Assembly (NCBI GenBank): GCA_018333845.1
Contig: JAGXSK010000350.1
Span: 1-5,904 of the forward strand
DNA from: Clostridia bacterium
GTDB lineage: Bacteria > Bacillota > DSM-16504 > Desulfitibacterales > Desulfitibacteraceae
DNA length: 5,904 nucleotides
Direction of reading: 5' to 3'
Part shown: piece by piece, positions 1 to 5,464 of the stretch
How the letters are laid out: every line of letters starts with the position of its first letter
Position numbering within the stretch: position 1 is the stretch's first letter
Translations under genes and position numbers: made by a program
Notes under the pieces: model-generated
Databases searched by the model: none
What the model saw: the letters and a program-made list of their open reading frames with translations, nothing else
Told to the model about the DNA's origin: nothing

Positions 1-258
1 GCCAGGGTAGTAGAAACCTTTGCCAAAAGACCTCAATTGCAAGAAAGATTAACAAGTCAAGTTGCCGATACACTTATGGACAAGCTTACACCGCGTGGCG
101 TAATGGTTGTAATAGAAGCAGAACATATGTGCATGACAATGCGCGGAATTAAAAAGGCAGGCTCCATGACTATTACAAGTGCAGTAAGAGGGATTTTTAA
201 AACTAATGAAGCTACCAGGGCTGAAGGCTTCTCACTAATAAGAGGCAGTAGAAATTAA
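1..258 (+). CDS. folE: GTP cyclohydrolase I, C-terminal 85 residues (5' end outside window)
   Basis: GTP cyclohydrolase I (EC 3.5.4.16) converts GTP to 7,8-dihydroneopterin triphosphate, the first step of folate (and other pterin) synthesis, as a cytoplasmic homodecamer. The frame is open from base 1. The visible segment contains the family signature EHMCMTMRG at local residues 41-49. Its Cys44 (codon 130-132) corresponds to the third zinc ligand of the family (Cys181 in the E. coli enzyme). Also visible are the downstream TSAVRGIF block and the usual ATRAE C-terminal segment. The family is about 185-200 residues long, so roughly the first 100 are missing, including the other two zinc ligands (Cys and His). 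The C-terminus ends normally at TAA with no sign of damage. A small DUF4264-like gene follows after 23 bp in the same direction, suggesting an operon. The identification rests on remembered family motifs and is secure. Confidence 0.95.
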   Translation, partial: ARVVETFAKRPQLQERLTSQVADTLMDKLTPRGVMVVIEAEHMCMTMRGIKKAGSMTITSAVRGIFKTNEATRAEGFSLIRGSRN

Positions 259-281
259 AATGGGAGGTACCATCCAAAATA

Positions 282-455
282 GTGGAATCTAATGATAAAC
301 TAACAATGATTGCTTCAATTACAGTTCAAGAAAGTGAAGACTTTTATAAGGTTGTTGATTTCTTAAATAGGACGCTAAAGGAAAGGGGATTGTTGTTTGG
401 CTTAAAGAAGGTTAAGAATGAGCCGAAAATGACCCTATATATTTATGAAGTGTAA
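282..455 (+). CDS. DUF4264 / YpmA-like small protein (57 aa)
   Basis: A short open frame of 57 codons begins at a GTG and ends at TAA. The product starts MESNDKLTMIASITVQ, continues with DFYKVVDFLNRTLKERG, and ends MTLYIYEV. The pattern is a beta strand, an amphipathic helix and further strands, with no signal peptide or membrane segment. It resembles the DUF4264 family (B. subtilis YpmA), small conserved Firmicutes proteins of unknown function and about the same length. The GTG start is preferred because the resulting N-terminus (M-E-S) resembles my memory of YpmA. A GGGAGG at 262-267 lies upstream, but its 14-nt spacing is longer than usual. An ATG at 306 would drop eight residues and has no Shine-Dalgarno match. 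The gene lies 23 bp after folE and is likely co-transcribed with it. No function should be assigned. Family membership is from memory and moderately sure; coding status is supported by the family likeness. Confidence 0.72.
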   Translation: MESNDKLTMIASITVQESEDFYKVVDFLNRTLKERGLLFGLKKVKNEPKMTLYIYEV

Positions 456-514
456 ACACACTAATACAACCCTTCTTTCATATGATAAATCAAGGAAAAC
501 ATGTCTTGGTTCTT

Positions 515-522
515 GGGGGAGG
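515..522 (+). promoter_or_regulatory. Ribosome binding site of the 65-aa zinc-ribbon gene
   Basis: GGGGGAGG lies 5 nt before the GTG at 528. It fixes that GTG as the start in preference to the in-frame ATG at 501, which lies upstream of this site and has only a weak AAGGA at 491-496 nearby. Confidence 0.65.
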
Positions 523-527
523 TTTGT

Positions 528-725
528 GTGAAATTTTTAGAATGTTGCTTTATATGTCATAGAGATTTAGATAATGATGAATGGCAGATAATGGTAGTAT
601 ACAACCAATGTGTGGTTTTAAGATGTCCTTACTGTAAATCCATTCACAATTGCTCAGTTGATGGAACGGTATTGATATATAAGCATGATTCAGGAGGAAA
701 TGATGCATATTCTGCTAACGAATGA
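528..725 (+). CDS. Small putative zinc-ribbon protein (65 aa) of unknown function
   Basis: I do not recognise this gene. From the GTG at 528 it encodes 65 residues beginning MKFLECCFICHRDL. It has two CxxC knuckles, Cys7-Phe-Ile-Cys10 and Cys33-Pro-Tyr-Cys36, 22 residues apart, which is the layout of a treble-clef or zinc-ribbon fold. Between them is a strand-rich stretch (WQIMVVYNQCVVLRC), and two further cysteines (6 and 42) flank the knuckles. There is no membrane segment or signal peptide, so a cytoplasmic zinc-binding or nucleic-acid/protein-contact role is possible but inferred. The last eight codons overlap the start of surE in another frame. The surE Shine-Dalgarno lies inside this gene, so translation of the two is probably coupled. 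The polar tail (HDSGGNDAYSANE) may have its sequence constrained by the overlap. A strong ribosome binding site supports expression. Confidence 0.62.
   Translation: MKFLECCFICHRDLDNDEWQIMVVYNQCVVLRCPYCKSIHNCSVDGTVLIYKHDSGGNDAYSANE
692..697 (+). promoter_or_regulatory. Ribosome binding site deciding the surE start
   Basis: A perfect AGGAGG lies 5 nt before the ATG at 703 and only 2 nt before the adjacent ATG at 700. An upstream in-frame ATG at 685 has no site in front of it. The 703 start also gives the family-standard N-terminus MHILLTNDDG. Confidence 0.75.
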
Positions 726-1464
726 TGATGGAATAGAGGCTTTAGGGATAAACAAGCTTAGAGAAACCCTTAGTTCACTTGGGAAACTAACAGTGGTAGC
801 CCCTGACAGGGAAAGAAGTGCAACAGGTCATGGTATTACCATTCATAAGCCTTTACGGGTTTACAAGATGGACTTTGAAAATTGTACTGCCTATGCAGTT
901 ACAGGCACACCTGCAGACTGTGTCAAGCTTGCTTTGCAGGAGTTGATGGATGAACCACCTGATATAATCGTTTCTGGTATTAATTCTGGGGCTAATTTAG
1001 GTACAGACGTATTATACTCTGGTACTGTATCTGCAGCAATAGAAGGTGTTATTGCAGGCTTTCCTTCAATAGCAGTTTCCCTGGCCCTTAAGAAAAAAAG
1101 GAACTATGACCTGGCAGCACAAGTTGCTTGCAAGATAGTTAATAAGGTTATTAAAAAGGGACTTCCTGAAGAAACAATACTTAATATAAATGTTCCAGAT
1201 ACTGAAAATACTGAAAGCACAGATTTTGAAATAACCAGATTAGGTATACGTAAATATAAAGATTCTATAGAAAAAAGAGTAGACCCGAGAGGCTACGAGT
1301 ATTATTGGATTGCCGGCCAGGTAACTGATGTTGAGTGCAACCGAAACAAACAGATTTGTACTGATATTAGTGCCATTGCCCAAAACAAAATTTCCATAAC
1401 ACCAATTCATCTAGATCTCACCAACTATAGAATAATTGATGATCTCTTAACCTGGGACTTTTAA
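703..1464 (+). CDS. surE: 5'/3'-nucleotidase SurE (253 aa)
   Basis: SurE is a cytoplasmic metal-dependent phosphatase (EC 3.1.3.5 and related activities). It removes phosphate from 5' and 3' nucleoside monophosphates and, in some species, short polyphosphate, and is linked to stress and stationary-phase survival. The ATG at 703 gives MHILLTNDDG with metal ligands Asp8 and Asp9. The APDRERSATGHG block (residues 33-44) carries Ser39, and SGINSGANLG (91-100) carries the conserved Asn94. The TGTPADCV (67-74) and LYSGTVSAA (104-112) blocks are also intact. The length of 253 is normal for the family and there is no frameshift. The gene overlaps the preceding zinc-ribbon gene by 23 nt, so it is probably translated by coupling and transcribed with the folE-side genes. 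It converges on spoVB with 4 bp between the stop codons. The identification is firm from its catalytic motifs. Confidence 0.96.
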   Translation: MHILLTNDDGIEALGINKLRETLSSLGKLTVVAPDRERSATGHGITIHKPLRVYKMDFENCTAYAVTGTPADCVKLALQELMDEPPDIIVSGINSGANLGTDVLYSGTVSAAIEGVIAGFPSIAVSLALKKKRNYDLAAQVACKIVNKVIKKGLPEETILNINVPDTENTESTDFEITRLGIRKYKDSIEKRVDPRGYEYYWIAGQVTDVECNRNKQICTDISAIAQNKISITPIHLDLTNYRIIDDLLTWDF

Positions 1465-1468
1465 ATTG

Positions 1469-3001
1469 TTAAATTTTCTTTAATTGCCTCAAATCACTTA
1501 AAGTAATCAGTCCAAAGAAAAATAAACAAACTGTATATATCCCTATACCAACTAATAAATGGAGCATTGTCACCCCTAGACTAGTACCCCACGCAGCAAA
1601 AAGGTGACTGGCAGAGACCATAGTGAAGAACATTACCAAAATTGCCATTTTCAACAAGACCAATTTTTTAAAGTTAATATTTAATTTGATAAAATTAAAC
1701 AAATACAACAGATTTAAACCTGTAACTACCAGAGCACTTAGATTAAAAGCTATTGCAGTACCTTTTATGCCTAAAGCAGTTCCCGTAAGCAGATAGACGC
1801 CAACAATATTTATTAAAGCTCCAGCAATTGAATGTAAAAGCATTATATACATCTTACCCATCCCTTGTATAATACCAGTTGAAGTCTGCTGGAGATAAAT
1901 AAAAAGTGCACCCAATGCCAGGTATTTTAAAGGTATGCCTGCATCAGGTGTATTAAAAATTGTCTCACAAAGTCTTCCTGGTATTGTATAAAAAATTATC
2001 ACCCATGGAATACCTGCTAATACAGTTATATTAATAGCAGTCATGGCTCTTTTTTTAACAAGCTCTAAATTGTTGACAGCAATGGCTTCTGAAATTGCTG
2101 GGACCATTGTTATTGCCAGGGATACTGTGATTATAGTTGGTAAACCCAATAAGGTCATGGCAATTCCTGTGAATTGTCCAAATAGGTCAGTAGCTTCTCT
2201 TACAGAAAAGCCTGCTGCCTGTAAGCGATTAGGGATAATTATAGCCTGGGCAGTAAAAAGGAATCCAATTACTGCCCTGTTTAATGTTAGGGGTAGGGAC
2301 ATACTATAAATACTTTTTATTATTTCCCAGGTGGTGCTTTCATTTTCTGTTGAAGCAAAAATTTGCTGGTTTTTTTTATAAAAAATTATCAAAATAAATA
2401 AACCTGCCATTTCACCCATTACTATTCCCACTGAAAGACCTACAATTGCATATTCCAAGCCATAGGGCATTAAAAACATGATGGTTCCCAGTCCAAAGAT
2501 AAACCTTATTACTTGTTCCACTACAGTTGAAAATGCTGAGGGAAACATCATTTTCAAGCCTAAAAAGTATCCCCTATAGGCCGAGCTAAAAGCTACAATA
2601 ATCAAGGCAGGGATTAAACTCATGTATGCCCAATAAACCCTCCCATCGGGAAAAAACAGTTTAATAAAGTAAGGAGCACCCAGCCAACTAATAACCGATA
2701 TTGCTGTAGAAGTAATCAATAGCACCCTCAATGCAACAGTAAATATTTTTTTTGCCTGGGCATATTGATTTAAGGCTACACGTGCAGATATTAGTTTGGA
2801 CAAGGTTAAAGGGATCCCAGCTGTTGTCAAGATTAATAAAAATGTAAAGGGAGGAAGAACCATTTGAAATAACCCTATACCTTCAGAACCAATTAGGCGT
2901 ACTGTCCATACTCGATAAACAAAACCTAACATTTTATTTATAAAACCTGATATAGTAAGCATAATTGCTCCAAGGGCTAATGAGGTATATTGCTTTTTCA
3001 A
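1469..3001 (-). CDS. spoVB: Stage V sporulation protein B, MOP/MATE-type membrane flippase (510 aa)
   Basis: SpoVB belongs to the polysaccharide-transport (PST) branch of the MOP superfamily, the same fold as MurJ lipid II flippases. In B. subtilis it is needed for spore cortex synthesis, probably by moving lipid-linked peptidoglycan precursor across the outer forespore membrane. The sequence is almost wholly hydrophobic with a spread of roughly 14 membrane spans. It carries blocks characteristic of SpoVB: GFINKMLGFVYRV (19-31), IGSEGIGLFQMVLPP (37-51), RGYFLGLKMMFPSAFS (143-158), MVPAISEA (299-306) and STGIIQGMGK (374-383). The length of about 510 is typical. The start is TTG: an in-frame TGA lies two codons upstream, and AGGAGG sits 8 nt before the TTG. 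It is transcribed alone on this strand within the window, away from the EF-G-like gene. A general MurJ/YtgP-like role cannot be excluded, but the N-terminal blocks fit SpoVB better. Confidence 0.88.
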   Translation of the reverse strand: MKKQYTSLALGAIMLTISGFINKMLGFVYRVWTVRLIGSEGIGLFQMVLPPFTFLLILTTAGIPLTLSKLISARVALNQYAQAKKIFTVALRVLLITSTAISVISWLGAPYFIKLFFPDGRVYWAYMSLIPALIIVAFSSAYRGYFLGLKMMFPSAFSTVVEQVIRFIFGLGTIMFLMPYGLEYAIVGLSVGIVMGEMAGLFILIIFYKKNQQIFASTENESTTWEIIKSIYSMSLPLTLNRAVIGFLFTAQAIIIPNRLQAAGFSVREATDLFGQFTGIAMTLLGLPTIITVSLAITMVPAISEAIAVNNLELVKKRAMTAINITVLAGIPWVIIFYTIPGRLCETIFNTPDAGIPLKYLALGALFIYLQQTSTGIIQGMGKMYIMLLHSIAGALINIVGVYLLTGTALGIKGTAIAFNLSALVVTGLNLLYLFNFIKLNINFKKLVLLKMAILVMFFTMVSASHLFAAWGTSLGVTMLHLLVGIGIYTVCLFFFGLITLSDLRQLKKI

Positions 3002-3009
3002 ATTTCAGA

Positions 3010-3015
3010 CCTCCT
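3010..3015 (-). promoter_or_regulatory. Ribosome binding site fixing the TTG start of spoVB
   Basis: On the minus strand AGGAGG lies 8 nt before TTG (2999-3001). An in-frame TGA (3005-3007) closes the frame just upstream, and the next in-frame Met is residue 14, inside the first membrane span. TTG is therefore the only reasonable start. Confidence 0.8.
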
Positions 3016-3043
3016 GGGACTTGGGGATTTTAATTAAATACTA

Positions 3044-3072
3044 TTTATAAATCTCTTAAAGTATGTTCTTAA
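3044..3072 (-). promoter_or_regulatory. Candidate spoVB promoter (weak)
   Basis: On the minus strand TTAAGA (3067-3072), a 17-nt spacer and TATAAA (3044-3049) match the sigma-A consensus at 4/6 and 5/6. An overlapping alternative is CATACTTT (3058-3065), preceded 14 nt upstream by GCAATT (3080-3085). That -10 resembles the CATACAAT of sporulation sigma-E, which would suit spoVB, but the -35 is poor. The region is very AT-rich, so chance matches are likely. The sequence alone does not decide between the two. Confidence 0.25.
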
Positions 3073-3181
3073 TTAGCATAATTGCTCTATTTTGGGAAAA
3101 ACTTATTTGAGGATGGAAAATTTATGAACCCAAAAACTTTTTTCTAAGATATTTTAAAAAATATAAAGGATTTTTTTAATT

Positions 3182-3218
3182 AATCGAAAATATATTTACT
3201 AATGTTCAATTTTCGATT
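3182..3218. repeat. Perfect 10-bp inverted repeat, possible operator
   Basis: AATCGAAAAT (3182-3191) and its exact reverse complement ATTTTCGATT (3209-3218) are separated by 17 nt. The left arm lies just upstream of the candidate -35 of the EF-G-like gene and the right arm lies in the spacer before its -10, a placement suited to a repressor site. A long-loop RNA hairpin is less likely, because the predicted transcript would start downstream. No known operator sequence was recognised. Confidence 0.45.
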
Positions 3219-3223
3219 TTAAT
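3195..3223 (+). promoter_or_regulatory. Candidate promoter of the EF-G-like gene
   Basis: TTTACT (3195-3200), a 17-nt spacer and TTTAAT (3218-3223) match the sigma-A consensus at 4/6 and 5/6. A start near 3230 would leave a leader of about 24 nt containing the Shine-Dalgarno sequence. AT richness makes chance matches common, so this is tentative. Its overlap with the perfect inverted repeat adds some weight. Confidence 0.35.
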
Positions 3224-3240
3224 AGTCAAAGTACAAGTTA

Positions 3241-3250
3241 AAGGAGGAGG
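3241..3250 (+). promoter_or_regulatory. Strong ribosome binding site of the EF-G-like gene
   Basis: AAGGAGGAGG is an extended, doubled Shine-Dalgarno. The AGGAGG at 3242-3247 is 6 nt from the ATG at 3254, predicting efficient translation. Confidence 0.7.
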
Positions 3251-3253
3251 CAA

Positions 3254-5293
3254 ATGAAAGTATACTCTGCAAAAAAAATAAGAAATATAGGAATAATGGC
3301 CCATGGTGGTGCCGGAAAGACCTCGCTAACAGAAGCCATGTTATACAATTCCGGGGCTTTAAAAAGATTAGGCAAGGTAGATGAGGGTAATACAACTACT
3401 GACTATCTACCTGAAGAAATTGATAGAAAAATAACTATTACTCTAGCGTTGGCTCCTTGTGAATGGAAGGACAACAAGATTAATGTTATTGATACACCAG
3501 GCTTTATTGACTTTGTTGGTGATGTTAATAGTACCTTAAGGGTAATAGATAGTATGATTGTAACAGTATGTGCAGTAGCTGGTGTAGAGGTAAGAACAGA
3601 GGCTGTATGGGAATTTGCAAATGAAAAGAACATGCCTAGAATCTGCTTTGTAAATAAAATGGATAGAGAAAATGCAGACTTTTACAGGGTATTAGATGAA
3701 TTAAAGGAAAGCTTTGAAAACAGAATAGTTCCTATACAAATTCCTATTGGAAGTGCAGAAAGCTTTACTGGAATAATAGATTTGGTTAGCATGAAAGGAT
3801 ACAAGTTTAATAATGGTAAACCCGTAGAAATTGACATTCCTGAAGACCTAAAAGACCAGGCCGAAACCTATAGAGAAGAATTGATAGAAGTTGTTGCAGA
3901 AAGTGATGATGAACTTTTAATGAAATACCTAGAGGGTGAAGAGCTTACACCTGAGGAATTCATATCTGGGCTTACTTCAGGTGTAAAAAATGCTAACTTT
4001 ATCCCAGTAGCATGTGGTTCTGCATTAAACAATATAGGCATAGCAAATCTTTTAGACCTTATTGTTGATTGCATGCCATCAGCAGAAGAAGCTCTAGGAA
4101 AGTCAGAGGAAGATTTGTCCAAGGAGCCATTCAAGGCACTTGTATTTAAAACTATTGCTGACCCTTACGTAGGAAAGGTTAGCTTCTTTAGAATATACAG
4201 CGGTGTATTTATCCCTGGCAATTCCTATTACAATATAAATAAGGAAACTGAAGAAAAAGTAAATAGTGTATTTGTCATGAGGGGCAAACAGCAAGAACAG
4301 GTTGATAAAATGGTGCCTGGTGATATTGGAGCTTTAACCAAGCTCGCTAAAACAGAAACTGGTGATACCCTCTCAGTAAAGGGAATAAACGAACCTTTAC
4401 CAGGCGTTGAGTTTCCGAACCCTACTTTGTCATATGCTATTAGTCCCAAGAGTAAGGGTGATGAAGACAAATTAGGCAATGCAATTTCCAAGTTATTGGA
4501 AGAAGACAAAACTTTAAAAATAGAAAAGAATATAGAAACCAAAGAAACTATTTTAAGTGGAATGGGAGACCAACATCTGGATATAATTCTTGAAAGACTT
4601 CAAAAAAAATATGGTGTTGGCGTTGAAAAAACTACACCCTCAGTCCCATATAGAGAGACCATACGTTCCTCTGTAACTAGAATTGAAGGTAAACACAAGA
4701 AGCAATCTGGAGGAGCAGGTCAGTTTGGTCATGTATTTATTGATATGGCTCCCTATTCAGACGGTGAATTCTTGTTTGAAGAAACAATTTTCGGTGGAGC
4801 AGTACCAAGAAACTATATTCCCGCAGTCGAAAAAGGTGTTAGAGAAGCCATGGAACAGGGTGTCCTGGCTAAGTATCCAGTTACAAATATTAAAGTAACC
4901 CTTGTAGACGGCTCTTACCACCCTGTTGATTCTTCAGAAATGGCATTTAAAATTGCAGGAAGTCTGGCCTTTAAAAAAGCAATGGATAAGGCAAATCCTA
5001 TTCTTCTAGAACCGGTTATGAAAGTTGAGGTTACCGTCCCAGAGCAGTTTATGGGTGATATAATGGGAGATATGAACAGCAAAAGGGGTAGAATACTTGG
5101 CATGGAAGCAAAGGGCAGAAATCAGGTAATAAAAGCCCTTGCACCACTATCAGAAATGTATCGTTATGCCATAGACTTAAAATCAATTACCCAGGGCAGG
5201 GGAACCTTTACTATGGAATTCAATAGTTACGAACCAGTGCCTGAACATCTGGCTGAAAAAATCATAGCAGCACGAAAGACAGCCGACGAGTAA
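3254..5293 (+). CDS. fusA: Elongation factor G-like translational GTPase, EF-G2 type (679 aa)
   Basis: This is a ribosome-associated GTPase with the full five-domain EF-G layout. The G domain has the P-loop AHGGAGKTS (16-24), a switch I region ending DRKITI (57-62), DTPGFIDFVGD (80-90), NKMD (134-137) and the GSA motif (255-257). Domain II begins near 292. Domain III contains GMGDQHLD (436-443). Domain IV has GQFGHV (489-494) and YHPVDSSEMAFKIAG (555-569), so the tip His556 is kept. Domain V contains MGDMNSKRGRI (604-614). Length is slightly below canonical EF-G (about 690-704). The P-loop (GGAGKT instead of IDAGKT), RKITI instead of RGITI, and Phe84 where canonical EF-G has the catalytic His of DTPGH mark it as the EF-G2/FusA2-like paralogue. 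It is therefore probably not the main translocase, which usually sits beside rpsL, rpsG and tuf. A role in translocation or ribosome rescue/recycling is inferred, not shown. It is monocistronic, between its own promoter region and a strong terminator. Confidence 0.9.
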   Translation: MKVYSAKKIRNIGIMAHGGAGKTSLTEAMLYNSGALKRLGKVDEGNTTTDYLPEEIDRKITITLALAPCEWKDNKINVIDTPGFIDFVGDVNSTLRVIDSMIVTVCAVAGVEVRTEAVWEFANEKNMPRICFVNKMDRENADFYRVLDELKESFENRIVPIQIPIGSAESFTGIIDLVSMKGYKFNNGKPVEIDIPEDLKDQAETYREELIEVVAESDDELLMKYLEGEELTPEEFISGLTSGVKNANFIPVACGSALNNIGIANLLDLIVDCMPSAEEALGKSEEDLSKEPFKALVFKTIADPYVGKVSFFRIYSGVFIPGNSYYNINKETEEKVNSVFVMRGKQQEQVDKMVPGDIGALTKLAKTETGDTLSVKGINEPLPGVEFPNPTLSYAISPKSKGDEDKLGNAISKLLEEDKTLKIEKNIETKETILSGMGDQHLDIILERLQKKYGVGVEKTTPSVPYRETIRSSVTRIEGKHKKQSGGAGQFGHVFIDMAPYSDGEFLFEETIFGGAVPRNYIPAVEKGVREAMEQGVLAKYPVTNIKVTLVDGSYHPVDSSEMAFKIAGSLAFKKAMDKANPILLEPVMKVEVTVPEQFMGDIMGDMNSKRGRILGMEAKGRNQVIKALAPLSEMYRYAIDLKSITQGRGTFTMEFNSYEPVPEHLAEKIIAARKTADE

Positions 5294-5302
5294 AACTTAC
5301 AG

Positions 5303-5336
5303 GGAGTCTTGGACAATAAGTCCAAGACTCCTTTTT
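5303..5336 (+). terminator. Intrinsic terminator of the EF-G-like gene
   Basis: GGAGTCTTGGAC (5303-5314), loop AATAA and GTCCAAGACTCC (5320-5331) form a perfect 12-bp stem followed directly by TTTTT. It begins 10 nt after the stop codon. This ends the EF-G-like transcript and separates it from ddl. Confidence 0.95.
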
Positions 5337-5365
5337 AAAGAAAACATCCTTTCAATTTTTAGGTT

Positions 5366-5393
5366 TTGGATTAATCATTAGGATTGGCATAAT
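5366..5393 (+). promoter_or_regulatory. Weak candidate promoter for ddl
   Basis: The 128-bp gap between the terminator and ddl should contain a promoter because the terminator is strong. The best pair I can find is TTGGAT (5366-5371), a 16-nt spacer and CATAAT (5388-5393), matching 3/6 and 5/6. Another possibility is TTGGCA (5384-5389) with TATTAG 18 nt later. Neither is convincing, and no riboswitch or operator was recognised. Confidence 0.25.
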
Positions 5394-5450
5394 AAAACTG
5401 GTACATTTATTAGCTGTCATGCATATATTGAGCAAAAAGATATGGAACCA

Positions 5451-5456
5451 GGGAGG
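5451..5456 (+). promoter_or_regulatory. Ribosome binding site fixing the TTG start of ddl
   Basis: GGGAGG lies 8 nt before TTG at 5465. The frame is closed upstream by TGA at 5429-5431 with no ATG or GTG between, and the next in-frame Met is residue 71, so TTG is the start. Confidence 0.75.
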
Positions 5457-5464
5457 TTTATATA

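Noticed and set aside
481..486. TATGAT as the -10 of an internal promoter before the zinc-ribbon gene
   Set aside because: No acceptable -35 is found 16-18 nt upstream (ACACTA at the 17-nt position), so an independent promoter is unsupported.
1463..1476. AAATT-GTTA-AATTT as a possible bidirectional terminator
   Set aside because: A five-pair A/T-only stem is too weak for intrinsic termination.
2043..2309. 88-codon plus-strand open frame inside spoVB
   Set aside because: It is antisense to conserved spoVB blocks such as MVPAISEA and has no recognisable domain or convincing start context.
3149..3164. ATATTTT-AA-AAAATAT palindrome
   Set aside because: It is composed only of A and T in a very AT-rich spacer and is expected by chance. 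It is not a stable hairpin.
3868..4134. Minus-strand open frame antisense to the EF-G-like gene
   Set aside because: Its serine-rich translation is what antisense reading of Glu/Asp/Leu-rich codons produces. There is no motif, and the conserved sense gene explains the sequence.
4228..4542. 104-codon open frame on the minus strand inside the EF-G-like gene
   Set aside because: It lies fully antisense to a strongly conserved coding sequence, has a low-complexity Ser/Leu-rich product typical of reverse-frame shadows, and no family likeness.
4683..4898. 71-codon plus-strand frame inside the EF-G-like gene in another frame
   Set aside because: It overlaps conserved domain IV of EF-G, has no Shine-Dalgarno or family likeness, and is a chance out-of-frame reading.
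5337..5464. Search for a riboswitch, T-box or small gene between the terminator and ddl
   Set aside because: No stable paired structure, specifier-like motif or open frame with a ribosome binding site was found, apart from the ddl Shine-Dalgarno.
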